From NCBI GenBank assembly GCA_022796315.1, contig JAAWIL010000048.1, positions 1 to 11,980 on the forward strand: a stretch of 11,980 bases of DNA, written 5' to 3'. This document shows, in pieces, positions 6,742 through 11,980 of this stretch. The notes under the pieces were generated by a model. It saw nothing but the letters and a program-made list of their open reading frames with translations. It was not told where the DNA came from and made no database searches. The stretch is from Oscillibacter sp. Its GTDB lineage: Bacteria > Bacillota > Clostridia > Oscillospirales > Oscillospiraceae. The translations under genes and the position numbers were made by a program. Within the stretch, counting starts at the first letter, position 1; the number at the start of each line of letters is the position of its first letter.

Positions 6742-6779
6742 TTCCCTTGTTATTTGATTATAGCATACCCCCAAGGGAA
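6742..6779 (-). promoter_or_regulatory. Extended -10 promoter inside a palindrome, upstream of the nfeD-SPFH operon
   Basis: On the minus strand the motif TGC-TATAAT (6765-6757) is a perfect extended -10; no good -35 lies 16-18 bases upstream. The -10 is bracketed by exact inverted arms TTCCCTTG (6742-6749) and CAAGGGAA (6772-6779), and by a second inverted pair GTTATTT/AAATAAC interleaved with it. The symmetry suggests an operator, but no regulator is identified. The leader (6685-6750) also contains a GCCGGC/GCCGGC stem and a CTGCCGGCGG direct repeat. Confidence 0.55.
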
Positions 6780-6807
6780 ATAACATTTCAATTCGGTAAC
6801 AATCTCA

Positions 6808-6837
6808 AAGCCCCTCCGGCCAGGCCGGAGGGGCCTT
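6808..6837 (-). terminator. Intrinsic terminator after the carboxypeptidase gene
   Basis: The perfect 11-bp stem GCCCCTCCGGC (6810-6820) / GCCGGAGGGGC (6824-6834) has a CAG loop. Read on the minus strand it is followed by TTTGAGATTGTT. It starts 14 bases beyond the carboxypeptidase stop and separates that gene from the nfeD promoter. Confidence 0.75.
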
Positions 6838-6850
6838 CCGCGGTGTTCCC

Positions 6851-8227
6851 TCAGCGGCGGCGGCCGCGGTAGGACCCCCGGCCTCCCCGGCGGCTCACGC
6901 TGCGGCCATAGCGGTAGCGGCGGCGGCCGAAGACCAGCTTCCAGCCCAGGGCCGCCAGCAGAAGCACCCCCGCGGCGATGCCCGCGATCCGGACGGACGT
7001 CTTTTCAAAGAAGGCCCGGATGCTCTGAAGCAGGGCCTGCACCCGGCTGGCCTCCACGTCAAAGCTGGCCAGCAGGTCCACCTCCGCGTAGACAGTACCG
7101 TCAAAGCTGACGGTCATCGTGCCCAGCTTCTGGCCCGCCGTCACCGGGGCCTCCGCAAACTCCGGGAGCTGGATGTCCCGCTCCAGATCCTCCAATGTCA
7201 GGGTCTTGGGCAGCAGCACCTCAATGTCCCGGGCGGGATGAACTGTCACATGGTCCGTCTCCGAGAGGGTCACCGGCAACTCCTGGACCTCTGTGGACTC
7301 CTGGACAATGGTCTGATAGGCAAAATGATCAAAGCCGTAGTTGAACATCCGGGTGGTCTCGGAGAAGCTGCGGATGTTGCCCACGCCGTTGACCTCCACC
7401 CGCTCGGCACCCAGGATCACGCTGACGAAGTGGAGGCTCCCCCGGGCGGCGGAGGACACCAGGCACAGTCCGGCGGCGTCGGTGGAGCCGGTCTTGATGC
7501 CGTGGGCCTCCGGGTTGCGGTAGCCGAACACCCGCCAGGTGGAGATCAGGTGGTTGGTGGTCCAGAAGTCCCGCTCCTTGCTCATGTTGGTGGCGGGGAT
7601 CACAACGTGGGCGGTGTCGCAGATGGCCATGAAGGCGTCGTGCTTCATGGCCTCTGCCGTCATCAGGTAGAGGTCCCAGGCGGAGGTATAGTGCTTGGGG
7701 TCATGGAGCCCGTTGGGGTTCACAAAGTGGGTGTTCCTGCACCCCAGGGCCTCCGCCCGGGCATTCATCTCCTCCACAAAGGCGCTCACCGTGCCGCTGA
7801 CCGCCTCCGCCAGAATGTCGCAGGCCTCGTTGGCGGAGACCACCAGCATACAGTAGAGGAGATTCTGCACGGTCATCTCCTCCCCCGGCTTGATGCCGGC
7901 GGTACTGCCGTCCTCAGCCAGCCCCGTGAAGGCGGTGGCGGAGGCCGTGATCTTCTGGTCCATGGCCAGCTTCCCCGCGTCGATGGCCTCCAGCACCAGC
8001 AGGGCCGTCATGATCTTGGTCAGACTGGCGGGGTAGAGCTCCTGGTGCTCATTCTTGGCATAAACCGGCAGGCCGGTGTTGTAGTCCACCAAAAGGGCCG
8101 CCTTGGCCAGGATCTCCGGGTCCTCCGGCAGACGGGGGGCGTCCTCCTCTGCCGCGAAAACGGCGGGGACCCAGCACAGACTCAGAATCAGAGCCAAAAA
8201 AAGTGAAAAAAAGCGCTTTGTTTTCAT
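6851..8227 (-). CDS. D-alanyl-D-alanine carboxypeptidase, PBP5/DacA type (peptidase S11)
   Basis: A 458-residue protein. An N-terminal signal peptide (1-25, cleavage after AVFA) precedes the S11 penicillin-binding domain with all three active-site motifs: SLTK (68-71, catalytic Ser68), SAN (131-133) and KTG (245-247). A beta-rich PBP5 C-terminal domain (about 295-390) follows. Instead of a simple amphipathic helix, the protein ends in a true membrane span (about 412-433) and an Arg/Gly/Tyr-rich tail (434-458). It removes the terminal D-Ala from peptidoglycan pentapeptides outside the membrane, limiting cross-linking. Start: ATG 8227 has GGGAG six bases upstream and gives a clean signal peptide; an ATG at 8242 adds five residues and has no ribosome binding site. 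It is divergent from the comEA-like gene and ends at a strong terminator. Sporulation-type paralogues (DacB/DacF) cannot be excluded. Confidence 0.94.
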   Translation of the reverse strand: MKTKRFFSLFLALILSLCWVPAVFAAEEDAPRLPEDPEILAKAALLVDYNTGLPVYAKNEHQELYPASLTKIMTALLVLEAIDAGKLAMDQKITASATAFTGLAEDGSTAGIKPGEEMTVQNLLYCMLVVSANEACDILAEAVSGTVSAFVEEMNARAEALGCRNTHFVNPNGLHDPKHYTSAWDLYLMTAEAMKHDAFMAICDTAHVVIPATNMSKERDFWTTNHLISTWRVFGYRNPEAHGIKTGSTDAAGLCLVSSAARGSLHFVSVILGAERVEVNGVGNIRSFSETTRMFNYGFDHFAYQTIVQESTEVQELPVTLSETDHVTVHPARDIEVLLPKTLTLEDLERDIQLPEFAEAPVTAGQKLGTMTVSFDGTVYAEVDLLASFDVEASRVQALLQSIRAFFEKTSVRIAGIAAGVLLLAALGWKLVFGRRRYRYGRSVSRRGGRGSYRGRRR

Positions 8228-8228
8228 A

Positions 8229-8341
8229 TTCAACTCCCGCATTTTATGCTATACTGTGTACGGCTGAACCTCTTTGTGCTGTACCCCGGCAGATTTCGGG
8301 GCATTTACGCATAGTATACCAGATAATTTGCGGGAGTTCAA
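8229..8341. promoter_or_regulatory. Inverted-duplicated divergent control region of dac-like and comEA-like genes
   Basis: The two initiation regions are imperfect inverted copies of one another. Minus-strand 8258-8229 and plus-strand 8310-8341 both read CAyAGTATAsCA, an AT-rich step, then GCGGGAGTTsAA. Each copy supplies the GGGAG ribosome binding site of its gene. The centre holds a CCCCG/CGGGG stem (8284-8288/8297-8301). I could not assign a convincing -35/-10 pair in either direction (TATAGC on the minus strand and GATAAT on the plus strand are only candidates). Confidence 0.55.
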
Positions 8342-8346
8342 CAGGG

Positions 8347-8715
8347 ATGATGACTGGAAAATTATCAAAAGCGGAGGGGCTCCTGCTGGCCCTGACGGGC
8401 CTCTTTCTGTGCGCCCTGCTGGCCCTGGCCGGGCGGGACCGGGCCCGTCTGGCGGAAAACGGCGCGGAGACGGAAGTCTCCGTCCCTCAGGAGGCCTTTC
8501 TGCCGGAGGCGGCGCCCCTGGACCTGAACCGCGCCACTGCGGAGGACCTGACGGCCCTGCCGGGGATCGGCGAGGCCCTGGCGGAGCGGATCGTGGCCTA
8601 CCGGACGGAGCACGGCCCCTTCTCCTCCCCGGAGGAGCTCATGGAGGTCTCCGGCATCGGCGAGGCCAAGTACGCCGGACTGAAGGACCGCGTGACCGTG
8701 GACCCCGGTTCCTGA
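8347..8715 (+). CDS. ComEA-like helix-hairpin-helix protein with N-terminal membrane anchor
   Basis: A 122-residue protein: one hydrophobic anchor (about 9-28), a short acidic/Pro linker, then a ComEA-type tandem helix-hairpin-helix domain (about 55-118) with LDLNRATAEDL, LPGIGEALAERIVAYR and VSGIGEAKYAGLKDRV. In transformable bacteria ComEA binds incoming double-stranded DNA at the outer membrane face and hands it to ComEC; no other com genes are in the window, so competence itself is not shown. Start: ATG 8347 (or the adjacent ATG 8350) has GGGAG ten bases upstream. The frame is open further upstream to 8203, but that extension is antisense to the signal-peptide end of the neighbouring gene and crosses its control region. 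The response regulator starts 60 bp downstream, possibly by read-through. Confidence 0.85.
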   Translation: MMTGKLSKAEGLLLALTGLFLCALLALAGRDRARLAENGAETEVSVPQEAFLPEAAPLDLNRATAEDLTALPGIGEALAERIVAYRTEHGPFSSPEELMEVSGIGEAKYAGLKDRVTVDPGS

Positions 8716-8736
8716 CGGCGTCCCTTTCAGAAATTT

Positions 8737-8761
8737 ATGAAGACAAACTATGAAGACAAAC
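8737..8761 (+). repeat. Tandem 13-bp duplication in the leader of the response regulator gene
   Basis: ATGAAGACAAACT (8737-8749) is followed directly by ATGAAGACAAAC (8750-8761). Because the period is 13, the two ATGs lie in different frames. The first is in frame with the response regulator. The second opens a 9-codon frame whose TGA (8777-8779) overlaps the GTG start (8776) as GTGA. Neither ATG has a recognisable ribosome binding site. Confidence 0.8.
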
Positions 8762-8775
8762 GGAGAACAGAGCGC

Positions 8776-9453
8776 GTGAAAATTTTAGTGGTAGACGATG
8801 AGAAGACCCTGGTAAAGGGCATCAAGTTCAATCTGGAGAACGAGGGCTATCAGGTGGAGTGCGCCTATGACGGCGCCGCCGCCGTGGAGCTGGCCCGGGA
8901 GGGCCGGTTTGACCTGCTGATCCTGGACGTGATGATGCCGGAGGTGGACGGCCTGGAGGCGTGCATGCGCATCCGGGAGTTCTCCAACGTGCCCATCATC
9001 ATGCTGACGGCCAAGAGCGAGGACGCCGACAAGCTCATGGGCTTTGAGTGCGGCGCGGACGACTACCTTACCAAGCCCTTCAACATCCTGGAGCTGAAGG
9101 CCCGGGTCCGGGCGCTGCTGCGGCGTGCCGCCGGGGTCCAGCGGGTCCAGGGCAGCGTGCTGACGGTGGGGGATCTCTCCCTGAACACCGAGGAGCGGGT
9201 GGCGGTCCGGGACGGGAAGCCGGTGGAGCTCACGGCCAAGGAGTACGACCTCATCGAGCTCCTGATGCGCAACCCCCGGCGGGTCTACAGCCGGGAGAAC
9301 CTGATGAACGTGGTGTGGGGCTATACCTACGCCGGGGACTACCGCACGGTGGACGTCCACATCCGCCGCCTGCGGGAGAAGCTGGAGCGGGACCCGGCGG
9401 AGCCGGAGCACATCTGCACCAAGTGGGGAGTGGGGTACTATTTCAAAGGATAG
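8776..9453 (+). CDS. OmpR/PhoB-family response regulator
   Basis: A 225-residue protein. The receiver domain (1-118) has the acidic pocket in KILVVDDE (Asp7/Asp8), phosphoacceptor Asp51 in LILDVMMPEVDG, Thr78 in IIMLTAKS and Lys100 in DDYLTKPF. A winged-helix DNA-binding domain (about 128-225) follows, with LTAKEYDLIELL, VYSRENLMNVVWGY, RTVDVHIRRLREKLE and GVGYYF. Phosphorylation by the downstream kinase would promote dimerisation and DNA binding. Start: GTG 8776 has GGAG ten bases upstream and yields the canonical MKILVVDD N-terminus. The ATG at 8737 would add 13 residues, has no ribosome binding site and arises in a tandem duplication. It forms a compact operon with the kinase and the lipoprotein. 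It is closest in type to MtrA/PhoP/WalR-like regulators; the regulon is unknown. Confidence 0.95.
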   Translation: MKILVVDDEKTLVKGIKFNLENEGYQVECAYDGAAAVELAREGRFDLLILDVMMPEVDGLEACMRIREFSNVPIIMLTAKSEDADKLMGFECGADDYLTKPFNILELKARVRALLRRAAGVQRVQGSVLTVGDLSLNTEERVAVRDGKPVELTAKEYDLIELLMRNPRRVYSRENLMNVVWGYTYAGDYRTVDVHIRRLREKLERDPAEPEHICTKWGVGYYFKG

Positions 9454-9457
9454 AAAC

Positions 9458-10864
9458 AAGGTCCGCGGAAGCCTGGGCGTCCAGTTCGGTCTCAGCTACA
9501 TCTGCATCATCGCCGCCGTGCTGGCGCTGATGAACACCTATCCCCTGCTGGCGTCCCAGGACATGGTGTTCCGCTCCAAGGAGACCAGCATGCAGAGCAG
9601 CGTCTCCGTCATCGTCTACTCCCTGGCGGGCCTGGAGCACCTGACGGAGGAAAACGTGGCGGCGGCCATGGCGGTGGTGGAGGAGACGGGCCTGAGCCGG
9701 GTGCTGGTGACCAACGGGGACGGCTGGATTCTCTACGACACCCGGGAGATCGGCGGCGCCGTGGGGAAGTTCGCCCTCTACACGGAGATCATCCAAGCCC
9801 TTCTGGGCAACGACGCCTTCTCCTGCGTCTATGAAAACGGCGCGTTCCGCAGCCGGGGGTCCTCCCCGGTGCTGTATCAGAATCAGATCATCGGGGCGGT
9901 TTACGCCTACGAGTACGACACAGAGCAGGCGGCCCTCCTGGAGGGCCTCCAGGGGAATCTCCTGCGGCTCTCCGCCGGCGTGGGCGCGGCGGCCCTGGCG
10001 CTGAGCCTCCTCTTCTCCCTGGTGCTGACCAAGCGGATCGGGCAGCTGCTGACCGCCATCCGCCGGGTGCGGGAGGGGGCCTACAGCCACCGGGCCGTCC
10101 TCCAGGGCCGGGACGAGATCGCCCAGATCGGCGCGGAGTTCAACAGCCTCACCGACCGTCTCCAGACCACGGAGAACGCCCGGCGGCGCTTCGTCTCCGA
10201 CGCCTCCCACGAGCTGAAAACGCCCCTGGCGGCCATCCGCCTTCTGACGGACTCCATCCTCCAGACAGAGGACATGGACACGGAGACCACCCGGGAATTC
10301 GTCTCCGACATCGGCTCCGAGGCGGACCGGCTCACCCGGATCACCGAGGACCTGCTGCGGCTGACCCGGCTGGACAGCGGCGTCCTGGAACCGGCGGCGG
10401 CGGTGGACGTGCTGCCGGTGCTGGAACAGGTCATGCGGATGATGAACCTGGTGGCCCTGGAAAAGGGCGTGGACCTCACCTACGACGCCGCCGAGGGCTG
10501 CGTGGTCTGGGGCACCCGGGACGAGCTGTACCAGGTAATTTACAACCTCACGGACAACGCCGTGAAGTACTCCGGCGGCAGCGCCGTGCAGGTCTCCCTG
10601 GACCACCGGGGGGGCCAGGTGGTGCTGACCGTGGCGGACCGCGGCCCCGGCATCCCGGAGGCGGACCTGCCCCGGATCTTCGAGCGGTTCTACCGGGTGG
10701 ACAAGGCCCGCTCCCGGGCCGCCGGGGGCACGGGCTTGGGGCTCTCCATCGTCAAGGACACGGTCCGGCGGCGGGGCGGCACCATCGAGGCCGCCAACCG
10801 GCCCGGCGGCGGGGCGGTATTCACCGTTCGCTGGGGACCCCAGGGAGGAGGCGAGCGGCCATGA
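9458..10864 (+). CDS. Membrane sensor histidine kinase (start codon unresolved)
   Basis: Partner of the preceding regulator. From about 9458 the frame encodes a basic N-terminus, a first membrane span (VQFGLSYICIIAAVLALM, 9479-9532), an extracytoplasmic PAS/Cache-like sensor of about 130 residues, a second span, HAMP, HisKA with SHELKTPL, and HATPase_c with N box NLTDN, G1 DRGPGIP, F box FERFYRVD and G2 GGTGLGL. Numbered from GTG 9518, His231 is the phosphorylated residue. No ATG, GTG or TTG occurs in this frame between the stop at 9305 and GTG 9518, yet starting at 9518 removes most of the first span. An AAAGGA (9445-9450) sits seven bases before AAG 9458, one base change from ATG. Alternatives are ATT 9440 (GGGGAG upstream) or CTG 9473. 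The 3' end overlaps the lipoprotein gene as ATGA. Confidence 0.9.
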   Translation, partial: KVRGSLGVQFGLSYICIIAAVLALMNTYPLLASQDMVFRSKETSMQSSVSVIVYSLAGLEHLTEENVAAAMAVVEETGLSRVLVTNGDGWILYDTREIGGAVGKFALYTEIIQALLGNDAFSCVYENGAFRSRGSSPVLYQNQIIGAVYAYEYDTEQAALLEGLQGNLLRLSAGVGAAALALSLLFSLVLTKRIGQLLTAIRRVREGAYSHRAVLQGRDEIAQIGAEFNSLTDRLQTTENARRRFVSDASHELKTPLAAIRLLTDSILQTEDMDTETTREFVSDIGSEADRLTRITEDLLRLTRLDSGVLEPAAAVDVLPVLEQVMRMMNLVALEKGVDLTYDAAEGCVVWGTRDELYQVIYNLTDNAVKYSGGSAVQVSLDHRGGQVVLTVADRGPGIPEADLPRIFERFYRVDKARSRAAGGTGLGLSIVKDTVRRRGGTIEAANRPGGGAVFTVRWGPQGGGERP

Positions 10865-11742
10865 GAAGAGCCCTCGCGCTGTCGCTGTGCCTCCTGCTCC
10901 TGAGCGGCTGCGGCGGCGGGACAACGCCCCCGGAGGGGCATTACGCCCTCTATTTTCAGGAGCGGGACCTGCGCCACGCCGCCGGGGACAGCGCCCTGCG
11001 GGCGGAATGGGTCCGCCTGCCGGGCAGCGAGGCCCTGGAGGGCAGCGCCCTGGCGGCGGCCCTGCTGGAGGAGCTTCTGGCGGGCCCTGCCGACGAGACG
11101 CTGAAAAGCGCCGTTCCGGCGGGCACCTCCCTGCTCTCCCTCTCTCTGGAGGGCAGTCAGGCCACGGTAGACCTCTCCTCGCCCTACGGGACCCTCTCCG
11201 GGGTGGCGCTGACCCTGGCGGACCAGGCAGTGGTACTGACCCTGACCCAGCTGCCGGAGATCCTGTCGGTGAAGATCACCGTCCGGGGCCGGGAGCTGGC
11301 CTACCGGAGCAAGCAGGTGCTCACCGCCAGGGATGTTCTGTCCGCCCCGGAGGGCGACGTGGTAAGCACGGTGGACGTGATGCTGTACTTCCTGGACGAA
11401 GCCGGCGCCCTGACGGCGGAGGAGCGGACCCTGGAGCTCTACGAGGGAGACACCCAGGTGGGCGTGGTGGCCCGCGCCCTGGAGAACGGTCCGGCGGCCA
11501 GCGGCCTCTCCGGGGTGTTCCCGGAGAATTTCCGGCCCCGGTCCGTCTGGCTGGAGGAGGACCTCTGCTATGTAAACCTCTCCTCCGCCACGCTGGAGCT
11601 TCTGCCGGAGGACGCGGCCCTGGGGACGGCCCTGGAGGCCCTGCGGCGGTCCCTGCGGTCTCTGGAGACCGTGGAGGAGATCCGCTTCCTGGTGGACGGC
11701 GAATTCGCGGATTATTACGGTTCCACACGGCTGACGTCTTAG
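10861..11742 (+). CDS. Lipoprotein with two GerMN domains
   Basis: A 293-residue exported protein. The signal peptide ends in the lipobox LLSGC (13-17), so Cys17 should be lipidated and the protein anchored on the outer face of the membrane. Two GerMN domains follow in tandem: about 27-150 (LLEELLAGP, VDLSS, ITVRGRE) and about 172-288 (VARALENGP, YVNLSS, RFLVDGE). This is the arrangement of B. subtilis GerM, a sporulation/germination envelope protein, and GerMN is also the N-terminal domain of actinobacterial LpqB. The start ATG overlaps the kinase stop (ATGA), with AGGGAGGAGG nine bases before it, implying co-expression with the two-component system. A role as accessory sensor or envelope modulator of the kinase is inferred by analogy with mtrA-mtrB-lpqB; GerM-like sporulation function is the alternative. 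The last two bases of its TAG stop are also the first two of the palindromic element. Confidence 0.9.
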   Translation: MRRALALSLCLLLLSGCGGGTTPPEGHYALYFQERDLRHAAGDSALRAEWVRLPGSEALEGSALAAALLEELLAGPADETLKSAVPAGTSLLSLSLEGSQATVDLSSPYGTLSGVALTLADQAVVLTLTQLPEILSVKITVRGRELAYRSKQVLTARDVLSAPEGDVVSTVDVMLYFLDEAGALTAEERTLELYEGDTQVGVVARALENGPAASGLSGVFPENFRPRSVWLEEDLCYVNLSSATLELLPEDAALGTALEALRRSLRSLETVEEIRFLVDGEFADYYGSTRLTS

Positions 11743-11869
11743 AACCTGTATTCATAATCGGGGGATGCCGGATGGACGGGGATTTTTCTCGTCAGACAAG
11801 GAAAAGCGACGCAGTATGGCGGGAAAAAGACCCCCCAGACGGCGTTCATCGGTTGTGAATACAGGTTCT
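11741..11869. repeat. 129-bp MITE-like palindromic element with 14-bp perfect terminal inverted repeats
   Basis: The left end AGAACCTGTATTCA (11741-11754) and right end TGAATACAGGTTCT (11856-11869) are exact reverse complements; 16 of 17 bases match if extended inward. If the ends are taken as GAACC/GGTTC, both flanks read TTA, a possible 3-bp target duplication. It encodes no transposase. Internal blocks are shared with the partial copy at the left edge of the window. It abuts the lipoprotein gene and contributes two bases of its stop codon. Confidence 0.75.
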
Positions 11870-11881
11870 TATCCCGCTTCC

Positions 11882-11970
11882 TCATATAGTCAAAACACTT
11901 GAAAATCGGTATCCGATTTTCAAGGCGGGCGAGGCCGCCGGCACATCCATGTGCCGTGTTTTGTCTATGA
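11882..11970. other. Segment with cloverleaf (four-way junction) folding potential
   Basis: Four stems lie edge to edge. The outer stem is CAAAACA/TGTTTTG (11891-11897/11957-11963), extended by TCATA/TATGA (11882-11886/11966-11970). Arm 1 is CTTGAAAATCGG/CCGATTTTCAAG (12 bp, loop TAT, 11898-11924). Arm 2 is GCGG/CCGC (11925-11938). Arm 3 is CGGCAC/GTGCCG (11939-11956). No base is left unpaired at the junction. It is not a tRNA, lacking T-loop and anticodon-arm features. The rest of 11743-11980 holds no supported gene. Confidence 0.6.
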
Positions 11971-11980
11971 AGTCCACCGT

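Noticed and set aside
8240..8263. Sporulation sigma-E-like -10 (CATAAAAT) before the carboxypeptidase gene
   Set aside because: No matching -35 at the required spacing, and the transcript would begin inside the ribosome binding site.
9443..10924. Long minus-strand frame (about 493 codons) opposite the kinase
   Set aside because: The sense frame has complete HAMP/HisKA/HATPase motifs; the antisense frame is a codon-bias shadow. The same reasoning excludes the long frames opposite the GTPases (3748-4905) and the carboxypeptidase (7238-8206).
11882..11970. tRNA or tmRNA as explanation of the cloverleaf
   Set aside because: There is no GTTC T-loop signature, no 5-bp anticodon stem with 7-nt loop, and arm sizes (12, 4 and 6 bp) do not fit.
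11740..11978. Minus-strand frame open across the palindromic element and the cloverleaf, with a 48-codon version from an ATG near 11884
   Set aside because: It runs through non-coding palindromes, has no convincing ribosome binding site and shows no recognisable domain. Such repeats often stay open by chance. It would be reconsidered if a conserved protein were found extending beyond the window.

Overview
The window looks like chromosomal DNA of a GC-rich gut-type member of the Clostridia, most likely Oscillospiraceae (Flavonifractor/Lawsonibacter/Oscillibacter-like). This is inferred from high-GC codon use, strong AGGAGG-type ribosome binding sites, Firmicutes-type protein families (five-helix LTA-synthase-type enzyme, PBP5-type carboxypeptidase, ComEA-like protein, tandem GerMN lipoprotein) and numerous GC-rich intergenic palindromes. 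The species is not determined. There is no phage, CRISPR, rRNA, tRNA or complete IS element. The genes are core or housekeeping in type; the unusual content is mostly between the genes.

Left part (1-2709): the window opens inside a dispersed palindromic repeat. A minus-strand pair follows, a five-helix LTA-synthase/MdoB-type phosphoglycerol transferase and a translationally coupled small polytopic membrane protein. Their promoter diverges from a plus-strand pair (2710-4731): a His-rich COG0523/CobW metallochaperone GTPase and a second CobW-type P-loop protein carrying a DUF1980/YcgQ-like C-terminal domain. Together these probably act in metal (zinc-type) handling.

Middle (4732-8345): a 571-bp gene-free gap between convergent operons is packed with perfect hairpins, including two exact reverse-complement copies of a 28-nt terminator-like stem-loop. 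Beyond it are a minus-strand nfeD-SPFH pair (membrane microdomain proteins, ATGA overlap) with an extended -10 promoter inside a palindrome, and a terminator. Then comes a D-Ala-D-Ala carboxypeptidase gene, read divergently from a comEA-like gene across an inverted-duplicated control region.

Right part (8347-11980): comEA-like gene, then an OmpR-type response regulator, a sensor kinase and a tandem-GerMN lipoprotein in one compact operon, analogous in layout to actinobacterial mtrA-mtrB-lpqB. The kinase frame has no ATG/GTG/TTG where its N-terminus should begin. The lipoprotein's stop codon runs into a 129-bp element with 14-bp perfect terminal inverted repeats, related to the repeat at the left edge. 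After that lies an 89-nt segment that can fold into a nearly gap-free cloverleaf. The theme of the coding genes is cell envelope: lipoteichoic-type polymer synthesis, peptidoglycan trimming, membrane microdomains and an envelope-linked two-component system.
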